This document shows, piece after piece, positions 27,618 to 38,223 of a stretch of DNA of 64,000 nucleotides. The stretch is taken from the NCBI GenBank assembly GCA_002720095.2, contig PBGP02000022.1, forward strand, positions 1 through 64,000. The letters are read 5' to 3'. Numbering within the stretch: position 1 is the first letter of the stretch; each line of letters starts with the position of its first letter. A program made the translations under genes and the position numbers. Origin of the DNA: Methanobacteriota archaeon (lineage in GTDB: Archaea > Thermoplasmatota > Poseidoniia > Poseidoniales > Poseidoniaceae). The notes under the pieces were generated by a model. It worked only from the letters and a program-made list of their open reading frames with translations. It was not told where the DNA came from and did not search any database.

Positions 27618-28580
27618 ATGTTTGTGCAGAAAAAAAACTCTGTAGTACCTGTATTCGTTTGGTTTGTATTAGTTCTTTCCATACTTGCAGTTTCAAGTGC
27701 TGGTGCTGTTTTCCAAATGATAGAAGTATCTCCACTTTTGAAGGCTTCGTGGAGATTACAGGCAACTTCTATAGTATTATTTCCCTTGGCAATTTATCAA
27801 TATGTAAACCTAGAAAATGATGTTAAAACAAAATTGTTTAACAGTAAAAATCAACTGGCATTATTATTTTCTGGAACCTGTTTGTGGTTACATTTTGGAA
27901 GTTGGGTATGGTCATTAGATAATACTACATTACCTAGAAGTTTACTTTTTGTTACTTCACATCCATTAGTTATTGTATTCGGGCTGTGGGTTTTAAGAAA
28001 ACCAGTTCAATCAAAATCAATGATTGGGGCTATTATCGGTTTTTTAGGTGCTTCAATAGTGATTTTAGCGGGTGATTCTGAAGGAAAAGCAACATTAATT
28101 GGTGATTCATTTGCATTCTTAGGGGCTGTGACAGTTGTAGGATATTTCACAGCAGCTAGAGTTTTAAGGTCTTGGATGCCTTTATTTGTTTATGCCTTTC
28201 CAGTTACATTAATTGCAGCTATCTTTCTCTCAATTTCATCATTTATCGCAGAAGGTTCAGTACTTTCATTGAATAATCCTGAAATATCTTTATTCGGATG
28301 GATATTAGATGCAAAATGGTTTTTACTTGTATTGTATTTAGCACTCGGTCCAGGACTGATTGGACACACTGGGTTAAATGGTATTTTAAAATGGGTGTCA
28401 CCACTGCTAATATCGTCATGCTTGGTAATGGAACCGTTATTAGGTTCTATAATCGGGTTTTACTTAGTTTCCACAGACATACCTGTTATTGAAACTATTT
28501 TGGGTGGGTCAATAATGATAATAGGTACATTAATGGTAACCACCTCTCAGCAAGGAATATCTGCAAAGGAGAGGGAATAG
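27618..28580 (+). CDS. EamA/DMT-superfamily transporter
   Basis: About 10 TMs; two-repeat DMT layout, GFLGASIVILAGDSEGKATLIGDSFAFLGAV, ALGPGLIGHTGLNGILKWVSPLLISSCLVMEPLLGSIIGF. Confidence 0.85.
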   Translation: MFVQKKNSVVPVFVWFVLVLSILAVSSAGAVFQMIEVSPLLKASWRLQATSIVLFPLAIYQYVNLENDVKTKLFNSKNQLALLFSGTCLWLHFGSWVWSLDNTTLPRSLLFVTSHPLVIVFGLWVLRKPVQSKSMIGAIIGFLGASIVILAGDSEGKATLIGDSFAFLGAVTVVGYFTAARVLRSWMPLFVYAFPVTLIAAIFLSISSFIAEGSVLSLNNPEISLFGWILDAKWFLLVLYLALGPGLIGHTGLNGILKWVSPLLISSCLVMEPLLGSIIGFYLVSTDIPVIETILGGSIMIIGTLMVTTSQQGISAKERE

Positions 28581-29461
28581 TGGATTGTGTATTTATCACG
28601 AATGATGATGGATATAACGAGGGAATGGAATCACTAATTAATTACTTGCATAATCTACAAATTCCATTGTTAGTCATTATACCTAAAATTAACAAGTCAG
28701 CTTCATCAATGTCTATATCTTTGAGAAAGCAAATGAGGATCTCACGTAAGTTTGAAATTGAAAAAAAACTGAAAAATAATAATTCAGAACTTAAGATTTA
28801 CACTTTAGATGGAACACCTACAGATTGTTCGTTATTTTTAGATTTTGCCAAAGATTCCGATTTCTTCGGAGGGATGAATCCAATATTTGCAATCAGTGGT
28901 GTTAATCATGGTGCAAACTTAAGTCATGATATTTTACATAGCGGAACATTCGGTGCAGCAAGACAAACCTCCATGAATGGACTTCCCAGTATTGCCTCAA
29001 GCTATTGTGATTATTCGGGTAATGGTATAAGAAAAGCTTCTAAAATTACAGCAGAAATATGTAATTTACTGTGGAATAAAGAATCAACTTCGAATAAATT
29101 ATTACACTCTTTTTTCGACGGAAGCATTCTATTAAATTTAAATGTCCCTAGTGATTTTAATGGGGAGTTAAAATTGGCTTCTTTAGGCATTAGAGATTAT
29201 AAAAATGCCCTATCTTTAAATTCTATAGATGGCTATTCTGAAGTTGATATTAAATTTCAGGGGCCGAATATTGTAGAGGAAGAAATTCAAAATACAGATG
29301 TAACTTTAGTAGGGAATAGAGTGGCGTCTATTTCATTAATTCCTACTTGGCCATTTTCACACCCAAGATATCCAAATGAAGTAATTATTAATGCTATCAA
29401 AAAACTTGATTCTATAGAAGAATTCTTTAATCCCTTGTTTATTCAAGATAATGGTGAATAA
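28580..29461 (+). CDS. surE: 5'/3'-nucleotidase SurE
   Basis: FITNDDGYNEGMESL, LDGTPTDCSLF, SGVNHGANLSHDILHSGTFGAARQTSMNGLPSIASS. Confidence 0.92.
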   Translation: MDCVFITNDDGYNEGMESLINYLHNLQIPLLVIIPKINKSASSMSISLRKQMRISRKFEIEKKLKNNNSELKIYTLDGTPTDCSLFLDFAKDSDFFGGMNPIFAISGVNHGANLSHDILHSGTFGAARQTSMNGLPSIASSYCDYSGNGIRKASKITAEICNLLWNKESTSNKLLHSFFDGSILLNLNVPSDFNGELKLASLGIRDYKNALSLNSIDGYSEVDIKFQGPNIVEEEIQNTDVTLVGNRVASISLIPTWPFSHPRYPNEVIINAIKKLDSIEEFFNPLFIQDNGE

Positions 29462-30026
29462 TCGCAATTACACAATGACCTTGAATCCATTTTTCGCCGA
29501 CTGAAACTTTGTTGTAATTTGATAATATGCTTTCTTCTTTTTCAGAAAATGGTTTATCGTCAGAAAGAATAAAACCCAAATTGTCATAATTTTTCAATTC
29601 AGAGCTAATTTTCTTACCAGATTTATCTAGTTGAAATATTGTCGTTTTTTCTCTTTCCCATTCTTTAATTGTGTTCTCTAAATCTCCTTGACCATGGTAA
29701 ATACCATTTTTAACCATATTTTTCATTCCAATTGGTGGTAAATGTAATTCCAAAATTTTAGATATGTGTCCAGCAATACTTCTCTCATCAGAATGAATAC
29801 CTCTAACCGATGAACTATCAAACCAAATTCTCCTAGCTGGTCTATCTCCTCCCTGTAAATGAAGAACAACTTCAACATTCTCCCTAATACCGTGTGATAA
29901 GAAAAGTGCGGAATTCAATGATCTAAGAATCACGTCCAAACGCCCACATGAGCCAGCTAGATCATTAAGATTTAACTTTCCGTGACTGGGGACCCTATGT
30001 CCAATTAATGCAAATTTAATTGTCAC
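29439..30026 (-). CDS. trmY: tRNA (pseudouridine54-N1)-methyltransferase
   Basis: FALIGHRVPSHGKLNLNDLAGSCGRLDVILRSLNSALFLSHGIRENVEVVLHLQGGDRPARRIWFDSSSVRGIHSDERSIAGHI. Confidence 0.9.
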   Translation of the reverse strand: MTIKFALIGHRVPSHGKLNLNDLAGSCGRLDVILRSLNSALFLSHGIRENVEVVLHLQGGDRPARRIWFDSSSVRGIHSDERSIAGHISKILELHLPPIGMKNMVKNGIYHGQGDLENTIKEWEREKTTIFQLDKSGKKISSELKNYDNLGFILSDDKPFSEKEESILSNYNKVSVGEKWIQGHCVIAIIHHYLE

Positions 30027-30034
30027 CAGTACAC

Positions 30035-31393
30035 CTACATTGTAAGATCTTCGAATTCTCCCGACTTCATCATTTTTCGCATTTGTTTAGACATTTTTCT
30101 ATTACCTTGTATACCTTTCATCATTTTTCGACTTTTATTCCATTGCGCAATAAGCTCCCTAACATTTTTTTCTGTCACACCCGAACCCCTAGCAACTCTT
30201 TTAATTCTGTCAGATTTTAATATTTGAGGATTATTTTTTTCATTTTCAGTCATTGAATCCATTATAGTACGATATCTTTCTAAATTTCCTTGCATTTCTT
30301 CTTTTTGTTTTCTTCCCATTTGACCCATGCCACCTAGCATCCCTGCAGGTAAGAATGAGAGAAATTTGTCGACAGTTCCGATTTTTGACATCATATCCAT
30401 CTGTGTATACATATCGTTTAATGTAAATCTCCCGCTCATCATTCTTTGAGTTAATCTCATTGCCTCAATTTCATCCATATCTTCAGGTGCTAAGTCAATT
30501 AAACCTTGGATGTCTCCCATTCCTAATAGTCTACTAATGAATCTATCAGATTCAAATTTTTCAATATCACTGACTTTTTCACCTTCCCCCGTAAATAGTA
30601 TCGGCGAACCTGTCGTGGCTACAGCCGATAGAGCACCACCACCTCTTGCAGTACCGTCTAGTTTAGTAACAATGACTCCTGTAACATCTACTAATTCATT
30701 GAAAGAGGCGGCTACGGGTCCTGCTGCTTGTCCTACTTGGGCATCAATAACTAATATCCTTTCATTGGCATTTACTAAATAACTCATATCTTTCAATTCA
30801 TCTACTAAATCTTCGTCTAACTGATGTCTTCCAGCAGTATCAATAATCAGAATGTCAGCGTTAGAATGCTTTTCAATTCCTCTTTTTACAATATCAACTG
30901 CATCTTTTGATTCAGGATCACCAAAAACATCTACCTTAGTATTTTCCAGCAGTTGAGAAAGTTGTGAAAATGCACCAGGTCTATGAACATCAGCTTCTAT
31001 TACAGCAACATTTGCCTGCATCTTCTTTGACCACCAATTTGCGAGTTTTGCAGTGGTTGTTGTCTTACCCTGTCCGTATAATCCTACCATCATTATTGTT
31101 TGTCCCCTCGGAGGTATTTCTCTAGGAGGCCCGAGTAATCTAACTAGTTCTGTGTATAGAATATTCATTGCATGTGTTTGGAGATTAATTCCAGGCCTTG
31201 GCTCCTCTTCTTGCATTTTTTGAGCAAGTCTTTCGGTTAATTCTTTAGTTTGTCTGACATTAAAATCAGCTTCTTGTAAAGCGCGCCTCAATGTTCTAAT
31301 CATTTCCTGTAATTCTGCCTCGTCAAGTCTTCTTTTACCTTTGATTTTAGATAGTGCTGAAAATATACCTTTTCGGAGACCTTCGAGTGCCAT
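30035..31393 (-). CDS. srp54: Signal recognition particle protein SRP54
   Basis: VGLYGQGKTTTTAKLANWW, DTAGRHQLDEDLVDEL, TKLDGTARGGGALS, C-terminal M domain MLGGMGQMGRKQKEE..SDRIKRVARGSGVTEKNVREL. Confidence 0.96.
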   Translation of the reverse strand: MALEGLRKGIFSALSKIKGKRRLDEAELQEMIRTLRRALQEADFNVRQTKELTERLAQKMQEEEPRPGINLQTHAMNILYTELVRLLGPPREIPPRGQTIMMVGLYGQGKTTTTAKLANWWSKKMQANVAVIEADVHRPGAFSQLSQLLENTKVDVFGDPESKDAVDIVKRGIEKHSNADILIIDTAGRHQLDEDLVDELKDMSYLVNANERILVIDAQVGQAAGPVAASFNELVDVTGVIVTKLDGTARGGGALSAVATTGSPILFTGEGEKVSDIEKFESDRFISRLLGMGDIQGLIDLAPEDMDEIEAMRLTQRMMSGRFTLNDMYTQMDMMSKIGTVDKFLSFLPAGMLGGMGQMGRKQKEEMQGNLERYRTIMDSMTENEKNNPQILKSDRIKRVARGSGVTEKNVRELIAQWNKSRKMMKGIQGNRKMSKQMRKMMKSGEFEDLTM

Positions 31394-31418
31394 TACATTT
31401 GCTATAGCCTATACATTT

Positions 31419-32660
31419 TCAAACCAGCGGCTGAAATACTTCAAGTTTCAATAAATTGTTTGAGAATTTTGCTGAGGTTTTATCGACATCTACTAAATGA
31501 TTCAATTCAATAATATTCTCTCTATTATTGATTCCTACGAATAATAGATTCCCTTCTCCTCTAAGTGACAAATCACTCTTGACTACTCCTGGTAAGTACA
31601 AATTAACTATTGTTCTATCGTCCAGTTCCTTAATTAATTTTGATCTTCTAATTTTAATCGGTAGATTTTCACTGATAGAATTAATTTCCATATCTTGGGG
31701 AAATTCGATATGATCCCCATGTAATTTCAAACCTATTTCTTCTAAGAGTTTTATACCATGAATGTCTGAAATACCCAATTCCAACTTAGCAATACTTATC
31801 CCTGCAAAATGTTTTTCAATCTTTTTTACGTATTTATCTTCTATTTCTCTTCTAGAAATTAAAAAGTCATGTTCAAACCTCGGTGTAAGTCTATTAATAA
31901 CTACTCCATTGACTTCAATATTAAATTCTGATAATTGTTCCGCAGCCCTAAGAGTTTCTGAAACACCCATTGATTCAGGAATGGTAACCAGAGTGAAACG
32001 AGTAATATCAGGATTGCTTATTATTCTTCGAATGTGAGCTACTCTTTTTGAGAATTTTTCTAATTCTTCTTTTATTGCTTTCTCTTGTTTACTACCAAAA
32101 AGCATAGATTTAATACCTCCCATGGCTCTAAACAATTTTAAAGCTCTAGATGTCCAAACCTCTAATAATTCTGGTAGAGAAAGAAATCTTATCGTATGCC
32201 CTGTGGGAGCAGTATCGAAGACTATCAAATCGTAATCAGTGTTTTCTACGAATTTTAATAATCTGTCAAATGCAAGTGCTTCATCCAATCCTGGGAGCAT
32301 TAACTGAGCGCTATCCAAACTTGACACTTCGTCCTTTAATTCGTTGATTTCGTCATTTTGCATCATAAATGGTGAAAAACTTGTTCCAGATTTTTCAATC
32401 GCCGATGACAAGTTGGGCATTAAGTTATCTAATGAATCTTTTAAATCGAGTTCTAACCCCCATAAATTTGGAATCCCCTCAACTGGTGTGGGTGTACTGT
32501 TTAATTTGTAATCTAGGGAATCACTTGTACTGTGAGCGGGATCGCTAGAAACTAGCAATGTGTTAATTCCTGATTTTGCGGCCCAAATTGCTGTTGAACA
32601 TGCTGTTGTTGTCTTGCCGACACCACCCTTTCCACCGAATAACCATAATTGACCCATCAC
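31419..32660 (-). CDS. ArsA/Get3-family ATPase
   Basis: LWLFGGKGGVGKTTTACSTAIWAAKSGINTLLVSSDPAHSTSDSL, DTAPTGHTIRFLSLPE, VTIPESMGVSETLRA. Confidence 0.93.
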   Translation of the reverse strand: MMGQLWLFGGKGGVGKTTTACSTAIWAAKSGINTLLVSSDPAHSTSDSLDYKLNSTPTPVEGIPNLWGLELDLKDSLDNLMPNLSSAIEKSGTSFSPFMMQNDEINELKDEVSSLDSAQLMLPGLDEALAFDRLLKFVENTDYDLIVFDTAPTGHTIRFLSLPELLEVWTSRALKLFRAMGGIKSMLFGSKQEKAIKEELEKFSKRVAHIRRIISNPDITRFTLVTIPESMGVSETLRAAEQLSEFNIEVNGVVINRLTPRFEHDFLISRREIEDKYVKKIEKHFAGISIAKLELGISDIHGIKLLEEIGLKLHGDHIEFPQDMEINSISENLPIKIRRSKLIKELDDRTIVNLYLPGVVKSDLSLRGEGNLLFVGINNRENIIELNHLVDVDKTSAKFSNNLLKLEVFQPLV

Positions 32661-32729
32661 TTCACCAAACTATTCTAATGTAAAGAGACTTTTATTCATT
32701 TTTACGCATACACTATTAAATTTAATTAT

Positions 32730-33479
32730 ATGAGGGCATATGTGAGCGAACAGTTCATCATCTTTACAGCATTCACATGTGGCTTAATTGGGATGGGATT
32801 AGGTTGGAAATGGGGTTTGTCAAATGTTGCAGGATTTTTTGATTCTACATCTGCGGTGAAATACTTAATGTTCGGTTTTTTACTAGGAACGATATATGCT
32901 ATGTTATCTGATGAATTAGTGTTGAGAGATTATCTAGCATTCATGAGGCAAGAACAAGAGCTTACGATTTCAAATTTCCTAGCTACTGTTCTAATTAGTA
33001 TTTCAACTTCATTACTTGTCATGATATTATTGACGAGGAAATCTGTAATAGCCACCAAATCAGGTCCTACTTCTGGTTGGACGTTAGGTTTAGGAATTGG
33101 AGCTATGTTTTCATCTAGGTATTCTTATTTATCCTTGGAATATTTTGGTATAGAATTTCAATCTATAATTCAAATGTTGCTATTTGTGGTAATGCTTCCA
33201 CTTTTCGAAGGTGCAATATGTTGTTTTCAAGGGCTTCTGTCCACGAATGGACAAAGATTCAAGTCAACTTTAATAGCTTCAATTTCAAGATCATTTTTTA
33301 TAATGATGATACCAGCGATTTTTACGTTGATGTTGTGGTGGGTTGTGTTAATACCAGTTGTAATGATTCTTTACCGTAAATCAGTAACAGAATGGATACC
33401 TAAATCATTAACCCAAGATGCTAAAAGAAGATATAGAAGAATAATGGCGGATAATGCAAGAAAATTAAAAAATTTATAG
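32730..33479 (+). CDS. Uncharacterised multi-TM membrane protein
   Basis: 249 aa with about 6 TMs; PrsW-like organisation is possible but no motif is certain. Confidence 0.65.
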   Translation: MRAYVSEQFIIFTAFTCGLIGMGLGWKWGLSNVAGFFDSTSAVKYLMFGFLLGTIYAMLSDELVLRDYLAFMRQEQELTISNFLATVLISISTSLLVMILLTRKSVIATKSGPTSGWTLGLGIGAMFSSRYSYLSLEYFGIEFQSIIQMLLFVVMLPLFEGAICCFQGLLSTNGQRFKSTLIASISRSFFIMMIPAIFTLMLWWVVLIPVVMILYRKSVTEWIPKSLTQDAKRRYRRIMADNARKLKNL

Positions 33480-33542
33480 TTTATTCGTATTCGAGTTAGA
33501 ATTTACGCAACTGTTATGATGCTACATTGTTACGTAGTGTCA

Positions 33543-35105
33543 ATGGCAAGATGTCCTTTCTGTATGGCTCCCGTCTCAAAATTTGATGAAATTTGTAGGA
33601 CATGTGGTAGAATTATTACAGGTTCAGCTGGTTCTGAATATAGAACTTCGGGACAATTCAATACAGGTTCTTATTCAGGGGGGGCTTCAATGGGTAGAGC
33701 TCCGCAAATGATGAAACCCCCTAGAAGAATCCAACACAGAAGGAGAAAGAAGGGAAAATTAGGAAAATTAGTATTTGTATCAATAATTGCATGTGTATTT
33801 GTATTTACGCCGGCTAATGAATTAGCAATGAGCCAATGGGCAAATGTTTCTACACAATTACAAGATTTAACAGCTCCAGTGTATCCCAAAGAAGCTACAT
33901 ATACTGTGGATAGAACTCTCACAATGTATAACAAAGATTCTGATAATCACACATTCAAATATAGTTTCGCTGTTCCAAAAGATCGAACTTCAAAGAGTAT
34001 GGAAACATCACAATGGTTAACAGATACGGGAGCCGAAGATGCTTCAAGAATACAAGAAATAATATCTATGTACATAATTCATGAAGATTTTAAGTATGAA
34101 TTGCCAATTGAACGAATTACTAGCACTTTAACACCTGAACTCAGAGGAAAAGACCAAGCGATTCAAATTGGTTCTTCTCAAACAGAGATGTACTGGCCGG
34201 GTGAAGGTGATTCTTCAGATAATTCATTTTGCAGTTTTGGACCTTGTATCAAATGGGAAGGAATTAGTCCAGCAGATGGCGAGGTGTCGATAACTGTGAG
34301 ATATACTGTAAAGTCCACAGCGTATTCATGGTGGTCTGATTTTTCAGGTAATGTTGAAGGGGCTAGTGATGGAATTTCTTTGGAAACATCTGGAACTTAC
34401 TCAGATATAAAATCTAGAGGTCAACATTATGACAGGTTTGCTCAACATTCAGAATGGTTCAAGAGAAACGATAATTCATACGCAATAGATGCTACAGATT
34501 CCGCTATTTTAAGTGCGGTTAATGCCATAGATGGTGAAATCCCCGAGGATCATCAAGAAAATCCATATGCTTTTGCTAGAAGGGCTTTTGAATTCGTCCA
34601 AGATCAAATTACTTACGGCCGCGGAAAAGATATACCAAGGTCTGGACCTTCTTGTCTAAGTGATAAGGTTGGTGATTGTGATGAGCAATCAAATCTTTGG
34701 ATGAGTTTACTTAGAGTCAAAGAGATACCAACTTGGTATGAATTTGGAGCTCTTACTGGTTACACGTTCAAGACATGGGAACCGCACGGATGGTCCAATG
34801 TCATGCTACCTTATGACTCTGATTGGTGTGCTGCTAACAATATAGTTGTCAGTACTTGTTATGTAGAAGCTTCAGTTGATGTTACTAATAATATGTGGTT
34901 ATTTAAACCACCAACAGCTTTAGGGTTATGGATTGAAGTTGATGACAGAGATTCTAGTATTCCTGGAGAAGGCCTATATGATTATTTCTATAGAATTTGG
35001 GCCTGTAATTCTCTATGTGGATATGCTGAAACATGGGAAACAGTTGGAGAAGCGGTTATAACAGGTGGTACGTTCACTAACCCCCAAATAGTAGAAGAGT
35101 TTTAG
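33543..35105 (+). CDS. Zinc-ribbon + TM + extracellular transglutaminase-like domain protein
   Basis: N-terminus MARCPFCMAPVSKFDEICRTCGRII, TM at LVFVSIIACVFVFTP, C-terminal GDCDEQSNLWMSLLRVKEIPTWYEFG...WEPHGWSNVML...IEVDDRD (Cys/His/Asp pattern). Track start 33516. Confidence 0.78.
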   Translation: MARCPFCMAPVSKFDEICRTCGRIITGSAGSEYRTSGQFNTGSYSGGASMGRAPQMMKPPRRIQHRRRKKGKLGKLVFVSIIACVFVFTPANELAMSQWANVSTQLQDLTAPVYPKEATYTVDRTLTMYNKDSDNHTFKYSFAVPKDRTSKSMETSQWLTDTGAEDASRIQEIISMYIIHEDFKYELPIERITSTLTPELRGKDQAIQIGSSQTEMYWPGEGDSSDNSFCSFGPCIKWEGISPADGEVSITVRYTVKSTAYSWWSDFSGNVEGASDGISLETSGTYSDIKSRGQHYDRFAQHSEWFKRNDNSYAIDATDSAILSAVNAIDGEIPEDHQENPYAFARRAFEFVQDQITYGRGKDIPRSGPSCLSDKVGDCDEQSNLWMSLLRVKEIPTWYEFGALTGYTFKTWEPHGWSNVMLPYDSDWCAANNIVVSTCYVEASVDVTNNMWLFKPPTALGLWIEVDDRDSSIPGEGLYDYFYRIWACNSLCGYAETWETVGEAVITGGTFTNPQIVEEF

Positions 35106-35136
35106 ACTACAATATAGATATGCTGGAGGTGCATTA

Positions 35137-36549
35137 ATGCGAATCCTAATTGGTGGAGCAGGAGAAGTGGGAAGAGGACTTGCTGAAGTACTATTGAAAG
35201 AAGGAAAAGTTGTTGTTTTAATTGACAACGACCCAGAAGTTATTAGAGAATCGCAGTCAATTAATGCATTGGTTATTCAAGGAGATATTAAGCATAGAAA
35301 ATGCTTAGAAGAAGCAGGCATTTCCGATTCAAACATGTTTATTGCTGTAACGGATTCAGATGAGCAAAATCTAATTGCCTGCGCTCTAGCAAGACATTGT
35401 GTTGAGAAACAAAAAGGCTCAGAATTTGATTTCATGGCTATTGCTAGGGTCAATGACCCAGAGATGTTAATAGAGGCACAAAACGGATATCTAATGGAAT
35501 GGGCAGGAATTAAACACGTAGTTAGTACAATTGATGATTCAATAAATAGATTACAAACTGGTTTACATTGTACCGCATTTGAAGAGGTTTTAGAGCTGGG
35601 TAATGATGCATATATTGTAGAATTGAATCTAACCAAAAAGGCAACAAATTTAGCATATTCAAATTTAAGAGACGCTGGAAAGAATATAGCTGGCTTACCA
35701 ACAATTGTAGGCTTAATGAGGGAAGATAATACCTCTCTTGTACCTGGGCCTGATACAGATTTAGTTCCAGGTGACAGACTGGCATTGGCTACAATAGGAA
35801 CTGGTTCATTTCACAGAATAGTTAGACTAACTGGCAATGAAGAAGAAGAATTTCCAAGTAATCCAAGAGTTCTGATATTTGGCGCTAATTTATTAGGTAA
35901 GAGGTTAGTTTCAACTTACTTAAAAAATGGTTGCAGGGTGACAGTAGTCGAAGAAGATTTAGAATTAGCTAATAATTTAGCAGGAAGTTCTCTTGGAAGT
36001 CACAGATTACTTGATATAATTAATGGAGAGCATCGTGATGTAGATTTATTAAAGGATATTGATGTAGAAAGTCATGATATCGCATTAGCAGCCTTGGAAG
36101 ATGATCATGCAAGTATTGCAGCAGTATTGCTGGCTCAAGATATGGGGGTTGATAGAACTGGTTTAATTTTAAATGATGGAAAACTGGTAAAAGTGGTCCA
36201 TAGGATGGGAATTACTTATGCAGTCGCCAGAAGGAAAGTTGCGATAGATGCCATATTAACTACAATTCATAGTTATTTACCCGGTGCGTACAACATGCTT
36301 GAAAGTATTCCAAATATTGTTGGGATGAGTGTACCTGTTTTGGAAGGACATAAGTTCATTGGCAAGACTTTAGAAGATTGCAAGTTCCCTAGGGGATGCA
36401 AAGTAGTTTTTATCCAAAGAACTGTTAATAATAATAGAACTATGACATTGTCAGCTGACTCAAACAAGCAATTACTTGTTAATGATAGGCTGATAGTATT
36501 TATGCCTACAGAGAGAGTATCTTCATTTGAAAGAAGTATGGGTGGTTGA
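35137..36549 (+). CDS. trkA: Trk potassium uptake system protein TrkA
   Basis: Two RCK/TrkA-N domains: ILIGGAGEVGRGLAEVLLKEGKVVVLIDNDPEVI; VLIFGANLLGKRLVSTYLKNGCRVTVVEED. Confidence 0.93.
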   Translation: MRILIGGAGEVGRGLAEVLLKEGKVVVLIDNDPEVIRESQSINALVIQGDIKHRKCLEEAGISDSNMFIAVTDSDEQNLIACALARHCVEKQKGSEFDFMAIARVNDPEMLIEAQNGYLMEWAGIKHVVSTIDDSINRLQTGLHCTAFEEVLELGNDAYIVELNLTKKATNLAYSNLRDAGKNIAGLPTIVGLMREDNTSLVPGPDTDLVPGDRLALATIGTGSFHRIVRLTGNEEEEFPSNPRVLIFGANLLGKRLVSTYLKNGCRVTVVEEDLELANNLAGSSLGSHRLLDIINGEHRDVDLLKDIDVESHDIALAALEDDHASIAAVLLAQDMGVDRTGLILNDGKLVKVVHRMGITYAVARRKVAIDAILTTIHSYLPGAYNMLESIPNIVGMSVPVLEGHKFIGKTLEDCKFPRGCKVVFIQRTVNNNRTMTLSADSNKQLLVNDRLIVFMPTERVSSFERSMGG

Positions 36550-38200
36550 CTTGAGAAAAGATGTGATAGGATTAATTGTGGGTATCACATTAATCGCAAT
36601 TTCAATTCCAATGCTAATAGCATTTATTTTAGGTTTAATTTTAGATAAAAATCTTGAAAACACTATGAAAGCTTTCCTAATACCTCTAATACTATCTGTT
36701 TTAATAGGTTTTTCCTTATTTTTTAGAACTAGATATAAGGTAAAAGATAGAAATGTTAGAGATCGTGAAGCCTTTGTTGCAGTGGCTTTGGCATGGCCAG
36801 CTGTAGTATTAGTTGGTGCATTACCTTACTGGTTAGGAGGAATGTTTTGGGGACCATTTAATGGTGCCCCAGGAGCTCTGGAATTAATTAGAGGTTTCGT
36901 CAATTCTTGGTTTGAATCAATGTCGGGTTTTACAACTACAGGAGCTACTGTTATATCTCCGCAAACTAGTCCAGTATGTATGACTGGAATTGTTGATGAT
37001 TGTATATATTCACAGTCAAAAGGGTTGCTATTATGGAGGAGTATGACACAATGGTTGGGTGGAATGGGTATAATTATGTTGGGAATGTTAATACTTTCCA
37101 GACTCCTTGGTGGGGGAATGAATATTGCTCGCGCAGAGTTGACTGGTCCAACATATTCTAAAATTAGGCCAAGGATTCAAGAAACAGCGTTAGTTCTTTG
37201 GGGCATATATATCTTATTTACTTTTTTAGAAGCTTTAATATTATTCGGATTAGGATTCCATCCAGATATAAACATGGATTTGTTTGATGCAGTAAATCAT
37301 GCATTAACTACCATGCCGAGTGGAGGTTTTGGCACACATGATGCAAGTATCGGATATTATGACAGTGCGATTGTAGAAGCAGTAATTGTATTTTTCATGT
37401 TCCTCACAGGTGTCAATTTCACGCTAATATATTTCGCAATGATTAGAGATTGGCAAAAATTATGGAGTGATGAGGAATTAAAATTATATGCTTTTGTATT
37501 GATTGTAGCAGCATTATTTATGGCTGTGAATTTAGCACTTTCTTTTGAAATTGGTTTAGGTGAGTCTTTTAGAAGAGGTATTTTTCAGGCTGTTTCAATA
37601 GGTACCTCAACAGGTTATTCTAGCGCAGATTTTGCAGCATGGCCTGCTTTTTCCACTTTAATACTATTATTCCTGATGGTTATTGGGGCTAGTGCAGGAT
37701 CTACTTCCGGTGGATTAAAAATGCTTAGGCTGAACCTCGCAATCAAAGCAGGCATGAGAGAATTGTCAAGGATATTTAATCCTCACCAAATTAAGAAAAT
37801 TAGGCATAATGGAGAAACAATTTCTGACGAGAGGTTGTGGAATATATTCGGTGTTTTGATATTATGGGTTCTTCTATTTATGGGTAGTTGTCTAATTATA
37901 GCTTTGCTAGAAAGAGGAGAAAACTTTGATATGCAGACAATCATATCAGTCGTAGCAGCTTGTTTAGGAAATACAGGTCCCGCATTGGGATCTTTCGGTC
38001 CAAGTAATACTTACGCAGAAATGCACTTTTCAACCTTAATCATGACATCTGTGTTAATGTGGTTGGGAAGATTGGAACTACTAACAGTTCTAATTCTTAT
38101 ACACCCAAGAACGTGGTCAGACGATAAAACGGGGGAGTTGACATTCTTCAAGAATATCAAAAATCGTTTCACAGACGTATTAAACAAATTTAGGAGATAA
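36527..38200 (+). CDS. trkH: Trk potassium transporter membrane subunit TrkH
   Basis: WFESMSGFTTTGATVI, RSMTQWLGGMGIIMLGM, TTMPSGGFGTHDASIG, GASAGSTSGGLKMLR, CLGNTGPALG; start may be TTG at about 36551. Confidence 0.93.
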   Translation: MKEVWVVDLRKDVIGLIVGITLIAISIPMLIAFILGLILDKNLENTMKAFLIPLILSVLIGFSLFFRTRYKVKDRNVRDREAFVAVALAWPAVVLVGALPYWLGGMFWGPFNGAPGALELIRGFVNSWFESMSGFTTTGATVISPQTSPVCMTGIVDDCIYSQSKGLLLWRSMTQWLGGMGIIMLGMLILSRLLGGGMNIARAELTGPTYSKIRPRIQETALVLWGIYILFTFLEALILFGLGFHPDINMDLFDAVNHALTTMPSGGFGTHDASIGYYDSAIVEAVIVFFMFLTGVNFTLIYFAMIRDWQKLWSDEELKLYAFVLIVAALFMAVNLALSFEIGLGESFRRGIFQAVSIGTSTGYSSADFAAWPAFSTLILLFLMVIGASAGSTSGGLKMLRLNLAIKAGMRELSRIFNPHQIKKIRHNGETISDERLWNIFGVLILWVLLFMGSCLIIALLERGENFDMQTIISVVAACLGNTGPALGSFGPSNTYAEMHFSTLIMTSVLMWLGRLELLTVLILIHPRTWSDDKTGELTFFKNIKNRFTDVLNKFRR

Positions 38201-38223
38201 TGTTAATACTTCAATAAACTCAA

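Noticed and set aside
27241-27765. 174-aa minus-strand ORF spanning the OPT/EamA junction
   Set aside because: Antisense to two well-supported genes and no recognisable motif.
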